This document shows, in pieces, positions 48,969-57,462 of a DNA stretch of 64,000 nucleotides. Position 1 is the stretch's first letter. Each line of letters opens with the position of its first letter. This stretch comes from Acidobacteriota bacterium. GTDB lineage: Bacteria > Acidobacteriota > Terriglobia > Bryobacterales > Bryobacteraceae. A program made the position numbers and the translations under genes. Location: contig JACTMJ010000014.1 in the NCBI GenBank assembly GCA_014584705.1, positions 186,001 through 250,000 of the forward strand, in the 5' to 3' direction. Below the pieces are notes generated by a model. That model saw only the letters and a list, made by a program, of their open reading frames with translations. It did not search any database and had not been told where the DNA came from.

Positions 48969-49879
48969 CACGTGAAGAACTGATCCGCGAATTGGAGTTT
49001 TATCAGGACCTGGGCTTGTCCACGCTCTTTTTGGCCGAAGCCTCCTCGGGTACTCCCGGCGGGAAAGCGGTAGAGCGCGGAGTTCAGGCTTCATCCGACG
49101 CAGAGGTGCGCGAGCGCCCTTCAGCGATCGAAGCCGCGACCGCAAAGCCGTCCGCTGCTACGCGCCCTGCTCCCGCTGCCAGTTCGCCCGAAGTGTCAGC
49201 CGCCAGCGCTCCGATGCAGTTCCGATCTTTGTCAATTAACGCAATGCCAACGATGTATGACGCGCTGGGCGTAAACCCCAACGAAGACAGCCTTGCCCGG
49301 ATTCAAGAGGATATCGGCGATTGTAAACGCTGCCGCCTGTGCCAGGGACGCAACAAGATCGTCTTCGGCTCCGGCAATGAAAGCGCAAAGCTGGTGTTCG
49401 TGGGGGAAGGCCCGGGCGAGGATGAAGACCTTTCCGGATTGCCCTTCGTGGGACGTGCCGGGCAACTCCTGACCAAGATGATTGAGGGCACAGCGGAGCG
49501 GGAGGGAATTCCGATCAAACGCAAGGACGTATACATCTGTAACGTCGTCAAATGCCGCCCCCCCAACAATCGAAAGCCGGAAGCCGACGAGATGGAGATT
49601 TGCGGACAGTTCCTCTATCGGCAGTTGGCCGTCATCAACCCCAAGGCTATCTGCGTCCTGGGCGCGACGGCGGCCCAGGCGCTGCTGAACACCAGGGAAC
49701 GCATTGGCAAGATGCGCGGGGAGTGGTTCCGCTGGCGGGATATCCCAGTGATGGTGACCTATCATCCCTCCTACCTGCTGCGAGCGTACAACGCCGAGGC
49801 GAAGCGCGAGGCATGGGAAGATCTCAAGAAAGCGCTGCACTTCGTTTACGACGATCCGGCAAACTTACCCACTCCCTAA
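48965..49879 (+). CDS. Family 4 uracil-DNA glycosylase with N-terminal extension
   Basis: A 304-residue enzyme removing uracil from DNA. The catalytic domain starts near residue 105: CKRCRLCQGRNKIVFGSGN supplies the first two iron-sulfur cysteines, then VGEGPGEDEDLSGLPFVGRAGQLLTKM with the GEGPG/GEDED motif, KCRPPNNRKPEADE, and PVMVTYHPSYLLR. Its first ~100 residues are Ala/Pro-rich and low in complexity, longer than in typical family 4 members. Translationally coupled to coaBC. Confidence 0.93.
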   Translation: MTREELIRELEFYQDLGLSTLFLAEASSGTPGGKAVERGVQASSDAEVRERPSAIEAATAKPSAATRPAPAASSPEVSAASAPMQFRSLSINAMPTMYDALGVNPNEDSLARIQEDIGDCKRCRLCQGRNKIVFGSGNESAKLVFVGEGPGEDEDLSGLPFVGRAGQLLTKMIEGTAEREGIPIKRKDVYICNVVKCRPPNNRKPEADEMEICGQFLYRQLAVINPKAICVLGATAAQALLNTRERIGKMRGEWFRWRDIPVMVTYHPSYLLRAYNAEAKREAWEDLKKALHFVYDDPANLPTP

Positions 49880-49914
49880 TCCGCTGCAAACTCGTGCCAA
49901 GGGTGACGCCGATT

Positions 49915-50880
49915 TCAAACGAGCGACCGGAGGCGTTCCTCAAGGGCATCCTCCTTGAGCACACCGGCGTGAAAAAAGCCGACGGTTCCGCCGGGCCGGA
50001 TTCCTACTAGCGTGGGAATGGTGCTTGCGCCGTACCGGTCAAAATTCTCCGCTCCGAATGGGATTGGGCACGCGGCGAGGTCCGGGTAATCCACTTGCCG
50101 CATCTCCTGGAGGTGCTCAAGCTCCTCGGCCCCTTCGACGAAGTTCCCTTTGGTGGTGTAGCCGAAGAGGCGAGTGGGAGCAACAACAGAAAGAGCCCCC
50201 TCGAACGCCTTGCGGAGACGGGCCACCGTGCGCGCCTGGGCGCGTGCATCCGAGCACCAGTGTGCCCAGAAAAAGAGCAGACACGGACGATCAAGAAGGG
50301 TAGGGTCGCCCGGCGCAGAGCCGGGCAGCGGGGTCCAATCCAACGCGGGAGCCTTCTGGCCGGCCAAAGCAACCAGATGGAGGTTCTTGCGGATTCGGAT
50401 CCGAAAGGGTTGGGCCTCAAAGAGCGCCAGTTGGCCCTCAAGATAAGCGGTGGCGGCGTTTGCACCTTCCTCGAAAAGCAACCGCTGAGACTCGACCTCG
50501 ATTGCGGCGCTCAAAGCGAGGGCGAGTGGCGCGTCCGCGGGTACGATCTCCGCGTCAAGCAGTTCCGAGGCGAGGGTGTAGGCGCTTTGAGCATAGAAGC
50601 GCGCTTCGGCGGCGAAACCCTTGGGAGCCGCGGTGCGTGCCACCCAGGAGAGCGATTCGGCATAAAAATCGTCTCTGCCGAAGCGGGCTTTGTAGTCTCC
50701 AAGGAGCGTTTCCGCGAGCGGAAACTCCCCGCTGCGAGCGGCGGCTTTCAGTTCGCGTAGAAAAAGCACGGGCACGAATTCCGTGGGGAAGGGCTCATGG
50801 GCAGGGGCCATTCCTTTTAGGATAGCGAGGAGAACCCGGTTCGGACGGAACAACGGGCCGTTTTCTTGACTGCCGCCCAT
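49915..50880 (-). CDS. Thioredoxin-fold protein lacking the CxxC pair
   Basis: A 321-residue soluble protein. The first ~170 residues are helical, tetratricopeptide-like (RELKAAARSGEFPLAETLLGDYKARFG). The second half has LLFFWAHWCSDARAQARTV, where CxxC of TlpA-like proteins is CSDA, and a cis-Pro in GASTIPTLVGI. It therefore cannot form the usual active-site disulfide and may be a binding or chaperone-like member. The start at 50880 is chosen because it overlaps the upstream SBBP stop by one base (TAATG). Confidence 0.75.
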   Translation of the reverse strand: MGGSQENGPLFRPNRVLLAILKGMAPAHEPFPTEFVPVLFLRELKAAARSGEFPLAETLLGDYKARFGRDDFYAESLSWVARTAAPKGFAAEARFYAQSAYTLASELLDAEIVPADAPLALALSAAIEVESQRLLFEEGANAATAYLEGQLALFEAQPFRIRIRKNLHLVALAGQKAPALDWTPLPGSAPGDPTLLDRPCLLFFWAHWCSDARAQARTVARLRKAFEGALSVVAPTRLFGYTTKGNFVEGAEELEHLQEMRQVDYPDLAACPIPFGAENFDRYGASTIPTLVGIRPGGTVGFFHAGVLKEDALEERLRSLV

Positions 50881-53800
50881 TAGGGAGCTATCGGCAAAAA
50901 GGAGTTCAGGAAAACCCAGCCGGAGGCCAGCTTGGCCGAATCCTCCACGTAAAGCCAGGCTGATTTTTGACCGGAAAACGCTGCCTTGAACTGGATATCC
51001 ATCACGGCCTCCGCCGTTGCACCACTCACGGACGTACCGATTTCGGATGGCAGAACTCGGCATTGGCTGTTTTCTAGAATGCTGGCTCCGCCAATCGCCT
51101 CAGGACCTTGCCATGCATTTCCTGCGTCGTTGAGCAGCAGAACCTGACCCGCGAGCCGCCGTACCAGCAGATAACAGCCGTCGGCATTCTTGAGGGTCGT
51201 GTTCGCAAGGAAATAGAAGTCCTTGATGTCGTCTCCCCCGTTTTGGTCCGAACCCGTCAAGGTGAAGCGAAGCTTCGTTCCTTCGGGAGCAATGGAAATC
51301 GATTCCGCCCGCGGAGGAGCATAAGCCGGGCCGATGGGCACAGTAAACGAGCCTTGCGCTCTCCAGCCGAGAAAGGCGTTGCTTTGATCGCTGACAAGTG
51401 TCCAGACGTTGTTCAGACCGGCGGTGGCGTCTTTGAAGGTCAGGTAAACCGAGAGCGTCAGTGCATCCCCGGCCCTGGTGGCGGAGGAATAGCCCGCCGA
51501 GAGAATACAACTGGAGTTCTGCACGGAGCCGGAAACCCCGGGCGTGAGAGGCCCCAGGAACTGGGTAGTGCTATCGTTGAGCAATTTCAACTGGTTGGTT
51601 TGCTGATTATAGAGCACATAGCAACTATTCGCGTAGGCCAGAGTGTCGTTGGCCAGCAGGTGAATGTCCCTGAGATCGCCGAATCCATTGGCATCCACCG
51701 CGCGCAAAACGAAGAGCGTGCTAGGGAAGACACCGCTGTTCGGCTGGAAGTAGTCCACGGAAGGCTGCACGTTCCCCGCGAGTTGCGGTACCAGCCAGCC
51801 GCCCCGCAACTGCCAGCCTGCAATCGTCCCGGCCCGATCTTGAACATACATCAACAGAGACTTCGCCCCGCCGAATCCGGGCTGGAACGAATAGTGAATC
51901 TTGACACTGAGGCGAGTGGCATGGCCCCAAACCGAGGAACGCGAAGCGTCAATCACACACTGGCTATTGCTGAGCAGTTTTGCCTCGCCCATCACGGCGC
52001 TACCCACCCAGGATGCGCCGTTGTCGCTCAAGAGAGAGATGGTGTTGAGATCGGCATCGAAGCGCGTATAGCAGGCGCCAATCGTAGACACCGCATTGTG
52101 AATGTTGGCGTAGAAGTAACGAATGTCCTGGAAGCCGTTCCCGTCCTGCAGGAGATAAGTGAGATGGGCAGTTTCCGTGTTGCCGTTGGATGGTGTGACA
52201 GAGATGTTGGCGGGATTCACATTGGCACCGGAACGGCTGATGGCGGTGATGAATGCATCGCCCTTGCCGGCGGGAAGGGGCTGACGCGCATTGGCGGTGA
52301 CCGGAAAATCAACGGATTGCGTCAAGCCCACCGCCACCGTCCAGGCATCCGCCCGCCGCACGACGGCTAGCACGCGATCTTCGTCCGCCCCTCCAAGAAA
52401 GGTGGAGAACAGGAGAGCGGTGCCGTCGGCGTTCAAGCAACTGAGAAAGCCGTCGACGTAGCTGCCGAGGGTAGGCTGGACGGGATCCATGGTAGGAAAG
52501 TTCGAGGATTGGGTGTTCCCGGCGAGGCAGACCGCCCCGTCGGTATCGAGGTAGAGGCTGGATGGCGATTCCGCCTGCAATCCGCCCAGGTAGGTGGCAA
52601 ACGCGAGCGTATTCGAGGCCACATCCAGTTTGGCGACGACATTGTCGTAACTGCCCGCCCGCGCTGGCTGAAACACGCCGGGAGTCACCGGAAAGTCGCT
52701 CGATGCCGATGAACCGGCGACCATGGGATTCCCCGCCCCGTCGGTAGCGACGGCGTAACAAAAATCGGAACTCGCGCCGCCGAGAAAGCTGGCGTAGAGC
52801 AGACTGGTGCCAGTATCCGGCACTTGGGCCAGGAAACAATCGTACGCGCCGCGGAGCACGCTCTGAAGGGGGTTGACCAGTGGCGGCAGAGACGATGAGG
52901 TCGCACCGGTGAACCAAACTGTGTTTCCGCTGCCCAGCGCCAAGCCGTAAGCTTGGTCGCTGCCGGTTCCGCCATAGACCCCGCTCCAGGTGAGATCGGA
53001 TAGATCCGGGCGGAAGCGGGCAATGAACGCATCGCTTCCCCCGCCGGGGATGGAATGTCCGAAAGCGGCGCGCACCGGGAAGTTCGAAGAAGCGGTATAA
53101 CCGGCCACGTACGGATTCCCCGTGAAATCCAGGATGAGCGCGTTCACGCGATCACTGCCGGAGCCGCCAAAGTAAGTGGTGCCGAGCACGCTAGGGGAAC
53201 TGCCGAGACGGATCCGGCTGAGAAAGCCGTCCTTGCCGCCACCGTTTGCACTCTGATATCGCCCGGCGGTACCGGGGAGGTCTCCGGAACTGGTTTCTCC
53301 CGCAATCAGGATGTCGTTGCCCGAGACGCGGATGGCCGTAACGATATCATCTCCATTGCCGCCGAAATAGGTTGCATTGAGAACGGTCTTGGCGTCGGAA
53401 CTCAGCTTCAAAATGAAGGCGTCCTTGCCGGATTTCTTGTAGGACTGAACAGATAGAGTCGTATACAGATCTACAGACCAGGTTTCACCCGCAATGTAGA
53501 GGTTGTTCGTCGCGTCTGTCGCTACCGCGTTCGCCTGATCAATTTGGGCCCCGCCATGGTAGCTCGAATAACTCAGCACAGGGTCAATCACCAAGGGCAG
53601 CGCGGGGTTGTACTCCGCAAGCTCCAGCGCCCATTCGGATTGCCCGGACGAGACGTAGCGAGAGGATATCGGCAAGACGTCCGCTCCAAGTTGCTGATAC
53701 GTCATGGGCGGCTTCAGTACCCAGGCCCCCGAACCGTCCGCGGGCCGGAGGCTGCCGTCGGCGGCCAGACGGACTGGCACGTTGCCGTCGCCGCCCGGTT

Positions 53801-54401
53801 CCGCGCGGAGAAGCCAACGAATGCGGCTGGGATCCGCATGCGGTTGGATGAGGTAGTCAAATTCGAGTTCGCCACCAGAAAGATAAATCAGGAGATCGAT
53901 TCCGGGATACAGATGGTTGATCCGTACCTTTTGAAACGTAGGCAGATTGGTGGCCCAACGTTTCGAATCATTGCCAACGAAATACGAAACCGAACCTTCA
54001 GAAGGCGTGTCGCCAAGACATTCGAGAGTGGGGGAGGCATTGAGCCACTGGATCGACACCCCTTTCGGCGCCCCCCCCTCGCGCGTGCTGTCCAGGCGAA
54101 GCATAGTCAGCTTTCCCCTTGCGATCAGAATAGCGGTGTCCCCGGCCCTCCCCGCGAAGCGGATCTCTTCGGGGAACTGGCCCCGGTTTGGGTGAAAGGG
54201 AGCCAAGTTCCAGACGGGCTTGAGGGTCTCGGAGGCGGTTGCCCCAAGAGGGCCGCGGGCAGCCCCCTTCGGAACCATCGGGGCGGCCGCGAAGATTGGA
54301 AAGATTGCGACAGTTAAGAGGAGGGCAAGCCGGAGATGCGGGGCCAGATCGATCCAGCGCGGCTGGACGCAGGGTTCGGCTTTGGCGAACATCTGGCACA
54401 T
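50880..54401 (-). CDS. Large secreted SBBP/beta-propeller protein
   Basis: A protein of about 1173 residues. A signal-type helix (LRLALLLTVAIFPIFAAAP) precedes a ~270-residue domain resembling the DUF7948 N-terminal region (ANQ...FHPNRGQFPEEIRF, SVSYFVGNDSKRWATNLPTFQKV), then about eight SBBP blades (repeats like YFGGNGDDIVTAIRVSGND, YFGGSGSDRVNAL, VYGGTGSDQAYG, FLGGASSDFCYAVATDGAGN), and four Ca-free repeats at the C-terminus (FYANIHNAV, HLLANDTLA, FYFLANTTL). Binding role is inferred. Starts at 54401 or 54392 are both plausible; an upstream ATG at 54497 has no leader. Confidence 0.78.
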   Translation of the reverse strand: MCQMFAKAEPCVQPRWIDLAPHLRLALLLTVAIFPIFAAAPMVPKGAARGPLGATASETLKPVWNLAPFHPNRGQFPEEIRFAGRAGDTAILIARGKLTMLRLDSTREGGAPKGVSIQWLNASPTLECLGDTPSEGSVSYFVGNDSKRWATNLPTFQKVRINHLYPGIDLLIYLSGGELEFDYLIQPHADPSRIRWLLRAEPGGDGNVPVRLAADGSLRPADGSGAWVLKPPMTYQQLGADVLPISSRYVSSGQSEWALELAEYNPALPLVIDPVLSYSSYHGGAQIDQANAVATDATNNLYIAGETWSVDLYTTLSVQSYKKSGKDAFILKLSSDAKTVLNATYFGGNGDDIVTAIRVSGNDILIAGETSSGDLPGTAGRYQSANGGGKDGFLSRIRLGSSPSVLGTTYFGGSGSDRVNALILDFTGNPYVAGYTASSNFPVRAAFGHSIPGGGSDAFIARFRPDLSDLTWSGVYGGTGSDQAYGLALGSGNTVWFTGATSSSLPPLVNPLQSVLRGAYDCFLAQVPDTGTSLLYASFLGGASSDFCYAVATDGAGNPMVAGSSASSDFPVTPGVFQPARAGSYDNVVAKLDVASNTLAFATYLGGLQAESPSSLYLDTDGAVCLAGNTQSSNFPTMDPVQPTLGSYVDGFLSCLNADGTALLFSTFLGGADEDRVLAVVRRADAWTVAVGLTQSVDFPVTANARQPLPAGKGDAFITAISRSGANVNPANISVTPSNGNTETAHLTYLLQDGNGFQDIRYFYANIHNAVSTIGACYTRFDADLNTISLLSDNGASWVGSAVMGEAKLLSNSQCVIDASRSSVWGHATRLSVKIHYSFQPGFGGAKSLLMYVQDRAGTIAGWQLRGGWLVPQLAGNVQPSVDYFQPNSGVFPSTLFVLRAVDANGFGDLRDIHLLANDTLAYANSCYVLYNQQTNQLKLLNDSTTQFLGPLTPGVSGSVQNSSCILSAGYSSATRAGDALTLSVYLTFKDATAGLNNVWTLVSDQSNAFLGWRAQGSFTVPIGPAYAPPRAESISIAPEGTKLRFTLTGSDQNGGDDIKDFYFLANTTLKNADGCYLLVRRLAGQVLLLNDAGNAWQGPEAIGGASILENSQCRVLPSEIGTSVSGATAEAVMDIQFKAAFSGQKSAWLYVEDSAKLASGWVFLNSFLPIAP

Positions 54402-54540
54402 CTCTCGAACCAGATCGACGCGATCCCAGAGCCGCTTTAGAGTACCGAGGGTTCCCAGCGTACTTGAAGTGGGCGCACTTCCGCATGCGACATGCAAGAC
54501 TCGGACAGCGGCTCAGATCCATTCCCTTGTGAAGGCTTGG

Positions 54541-55512
54541 CTATGCGCCGGCGGTCGCGGCGGCGAGGGGACGGTTCCGGCCGAGACCCGCGCGTTCCCG
54601 GAGTTCGAGGTCAAGTAAATCAAAAAGCGGGCGGTTTTCCCGCAGCATGGCACAGGCTTCTGGGAGGGTCATCCCCAGCCCGGTGCGCCGGTAGGAGAGG
54701 CCGTGGGTGCCTCTCGTGATGACTCCGGCGCGAAGGGCGAGGCTCACGAGATCCACTTCACGGGAGATGCCGCCGGAGCACTGAATCTGAAACTCGGCCT
54801 CCCGCCCGCGATGGCCAAGCACATTCTTGGTCACCTTGAGAGCGGAGCGAATGCCGATCGCCTCCCCGCGCGCGGTGATCGTGGCGCGCCGCTCCACCCG
54901 AATCCGGACGGACGCGAAGCAATGCAGGGCCGGAGCACCAACGGTCGTTTCCGCGGATCCGATTTCCACCCGTAAGCGGGAGCGCAACTGATTGAGGAAA
55001 ATCACACAGCAGGGGGATTTGGGAAGCAGGGCATGAAGCGCGCGAAGGCCGTTCACAAACGGCCAGTAGTCAAAGCCCGCGCCACAGCTCGGCGTGGGGG
55101 AGGATGTGGGGGGATTGGGGTCCGGCCCAAGAGCCGCCACCGAATCAAGGACAACGACATCCACGGCGCAGGTCTTCACCAGGGAGCGCGTAACCTCAAG
55201 AGCGTGGTATGCGGTGCTCGGCTGGGCATAGATCAGGCTATTGGTATCCACCCCAAGGCCGGAGGCGTAGACAGCATTGAGGGAATGCTCGGCATCCAGG
55301 AATGCGCCAACGCCCCCGGCACGCTGCGCGGCGGCGATCGCCTCCAGGCCGAGCGTGGTCTTGCCGGAATCGGGCGGTCCGAAGATTTCAACCAGATGCC
55401 CACGGGGAAAGCCGCCGCGGCCCAGCGCCCAATCGAGGGAGAGACAGCCGGTGGTAAGGACGCTCGTTTCCGCTCCGGGAGCGGGTAGCGTCAGCATGGC
55501 GGAACGGTTCAT
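54541..55512 (-). CDS. Divergent RecA paralogue
   Basis: A 323-residue RecA-like ATPase. Walker A reads GPPDSGKTT at 45-53 (RecA has GPESSGKTT) and Walker B VVVLDSVAAL. The AFLDAEHSLNAVYASGLGV, IFLNQLRS and ETTVGAPALHCFASVRI segments align with RecA. The L1 loop and following helix, normally holding the ...GEMGDSHVGLQAR segment, are replaced by a proline/serine-rich stretch (PNPPTSSPTPSCGAG). The N-terminal polymerisation helix is shortened and the C-terminal domain differs. Start at 55512 is supported by GGAG nine bases upstream. It may be a regulator or alternative recombinase; the canonical recA is not in the window. Confidence 0.83.
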   Translation of the reverse strand: MNRSAMLTLPAPGAETSVLTTGCLSLDWALGRGGFPRGHLVEIFGPPDSGKTTLGLEAIAAAQRAGGVGAFLDAEHSLNAVYASGLGVDTNSLIYAQPSTAYHALEVTRSLVKTCAVDVVVLDSVAALGPDPNPPTSSPTPSCGAGFDYWPFVNGLRALHALLPKSPCCVIFLNQLRSRLRVEIGSAETTVGAPALHCFASVRIRVERRATITARGEAIGIRSALKVTKNVLGHRGREAEFQIQCSGGISREVDLVSLALRAGVITRGTHGLSYRRTGLGMTLPEACAMLRENRPLFDLLDLELRERAGLGRNRPLAAATAGA

Positions 55513-55656
55513 GGCGAAGTTCTCCCCGGCGGTTTTGGGGCGGCGGCGGACACAGGGGGCATATTTCGACCCCCAAAGAAATAGTGGCCGCATCCGGCGA
55601 AAGTTCTCAGGGAAACAGGCGGGAGGGTGCGTTTCGACGGTGGAAACGGAAGGCGT

Positions 55657-56274
55657 TCAGATGGAATGTTGCGTTTCGGCACGCCAGTCGGCGTAACGTC
55701 TGAGCGCAATCACCGTGTAATCCACTCCGCTGGCACAGGCGAGAAAGGTGACGACCAGCACGAGAACATCCGCGATGAAGACAGGCAGGGCTCCGGGAAA
55801 GGCGGCCTCGAACAAGAGAATGCCCGCGAGCGCCAGTTGTGCGAAGGTGCTCCCTTTTCCCGTCCAGCGGGGGGGGAAGTCGCGGATGGTGGTGGCGAAC
55901 CACGCATAGCCCACCATCGAAAGAATCCACAAGTCCCGGAGGATGATCAGGCCCATCAGCCAGACCGGCACCAGATCCACAGCGGCAAAGGCCGCATAGA
56001 GGGTGAGCAGGAGTAGTTTATCAGCAATGGGATCGAGGTACGCGCCAAGCGCGGATTGCCAGCCGCAGTGGCGGGCCAGAAAACCGTCGAGACCGTCGCT
56101 AAAGCCCGCCAGCGCAACCAGCAGCAGCGCCAGAACCCCGTGATGGCCGAGAATCGCGAGCGCCACCAGCGGTGTTGCCGCAATCCGCGCAAAGGTGATG
56201 AGATTTGGCGGTAATCGCCAATCGGGAATGCGATCTTTCATTGAAGATTCGGGACGCGGCACATCGGCGCTCAC
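55657..56274 (-). CDS. pgsA: CDP-diacylglycerol-glycerol-3-phosphate 3-phosphatidyltransferase
   Basis: A 205-residue membrane enzyme. The CDP-alcohol phosphotransferase motif DG-x2-AR-x8-G-x3-D-x3-D is complete in SDGLDGFLARHCGWQSALGA followed by YLDPIADK. Hydrophobic segments fill the remainder. It commits CDP-diacylglycerol to phosphatidylglycerol; the closest neighbour, a lipid A gene, is compatible with this or with a related phosphotransferase. A stop-start overlap of four bases couples it to lpxC. Confidence 0.86.
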   Translation of the reverse strand: MSADVPRPESSMKDRIPDWRLPPNLITFARIAATPLVALAILGHHGVLALLLVALAGFSDGLDGFLARHCGWQSALGAYLDPIADKLLLLTLYAAFAAVDLVPVWLMGLIILRDLWILSMVGYAWFATTIRDFPPRWTGKGSTFAQLALAGILLFEAAFPGALPVFIADVLVLVVTFLACASGVDYTVIALRRYADWRAETQHSI

Positions 56275-57203
56275 CCACCCGCATGGCTTGTGCCAACGAG
56301 GGACTCGGCGACATTCGAGGCCAACTGGTCGAAGGTCAGCAGTTCATACAGGGAAGGGTCCGACATGATCTTGCGGGCCATGGCGACGTGCAAAGCGTGC
56401 CCGGCGCGCTCGGCAATCACATGCCCGAGCAGCGGCCGGCCGAGGAGAGCGAAATCCCCGATGAGGTCGAGCACCTTGTGGCGGCAGGGCTCGTCCGGGA
56501 AGCGCAAACCGCCATCGTTCATCACGCCGGTATCCGTGAAACAGACGGCGCTTTCGAGGGTGGCTCCCCGAATCAAGCCCATCTTTCGCATCTCTTCGAG
56601 TTCCTTTTCGAATCCAAACGTGCGCGCGGGCGCAATCTCCCGGGCATACCGCTCCCTGGTAATCTCGATATCCAAGCGCTCCCCGCCCACTAGGGGATGG
56701 TTAAAGTAGACTTCGCAATTGACGGTGAGGGCGTTCGCTGGAAGAATCGTGATCCGTTTGTCCCGGTCTTCCACGGTGACGGGGCGAACAATTCTCAGAT
56801 ACTTCCGCAGCTTTCTGCCCGCGCGGAGACCGGCCTCTTCGATCATTCGCACAAACGGGAGGCCGCTACCGTCGAGGATGGGCACTTCCAGGTTGTCGAT
56901 ATCGACGTAGACGTTATCGACTCCCATGCAAGCGAAGACGCTCATCAGATGCTCAATCGTGGAAATGAGAACGCCTTTGCGCATGAGGCTAGTGGCGTAA
57001 CTCACTCGGGCCACGTGCTTCCACGCGGCCGGAATCTCGAAGTTTTCGAGATCCGTCCGGCGAAATACAACGCCGGTACCCGCCGGCGCGGGTCGCAGCG
57101 TCATCGATACGGGGACGCCACTGTGCAGCCCGACTCCCTTGGCGGATACCGGCTTACGAAGGGTACTTTCGAAGCGCAAGTTTGCTCCTTTCCCACTTGT
57201 CAT
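56271..57203 (-). CDS. lpxC: UDP-3-O-acyl-N-acetylglucosamine deacetylase
   Basis: A 310-residue zinc amidase, the committed step of lipid A synthesis. Seen: KPVSAKGVGLHSGVPVSMTL at the N-terminus, the zinc ligand in STIEHLMSVF (His), FARTFGF-type RTFGFEKELEEM with catalytic residues, and DEPCRHKVLDLIGDFALLG with the second His and Asp. It makes an outer membrane with lipopolysaccharide likely. Divergent from polA. Confidence 0.97.
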   Translation of the reverse strand: MTSGKGANLRFESTLRKPVSAKGVGLHSGVPVSMTLRPAPAGTGVVFRRTDLENFEIPAAWKHVARVSYATSLMRKGVLISTIEHLMSVFACMGVDNVYVDIDNLEVPILDGSGLPFVRMIEEAGLRAGRKLRKYLRIVRPVTVEDRDKRITILPANALTVNCEVYFNHPLVGGERLDIEITRERYAREIAPARTFGFEKELEEMRKMGLIRGATLESAVCFTDTGVMNDGGLRFPDEPCRHKVLDLIGDFALLGRPLLGHVIAERAGHALHVAMARKIMSDPSLYELLTFDQLASNVAESLVGTSHAGG

Positions 57204-57462
57204 TGTAACGAAGTTTTTGGCGTCTATGTTTCGCTAAATTACTCAAAAGTAGTGACTTAATTGTGTCACAGTGTGGCGGAAACACCACACAGAACGTCAC
57301 GATGGGTACTAGCGTTTGAGTAACAACTGGAATCGCTTTGCTCTTTCGATCTTGGTCTGTTAACAAGTGCAAACCTGCGTGTGGGCGAAGTCGGAAATCG
57401 AAAATCCGTCGGGAAGGCGGAGGAAATCGAGCCCCGGAGAATTCCGGCGCTATGATGGGGCC

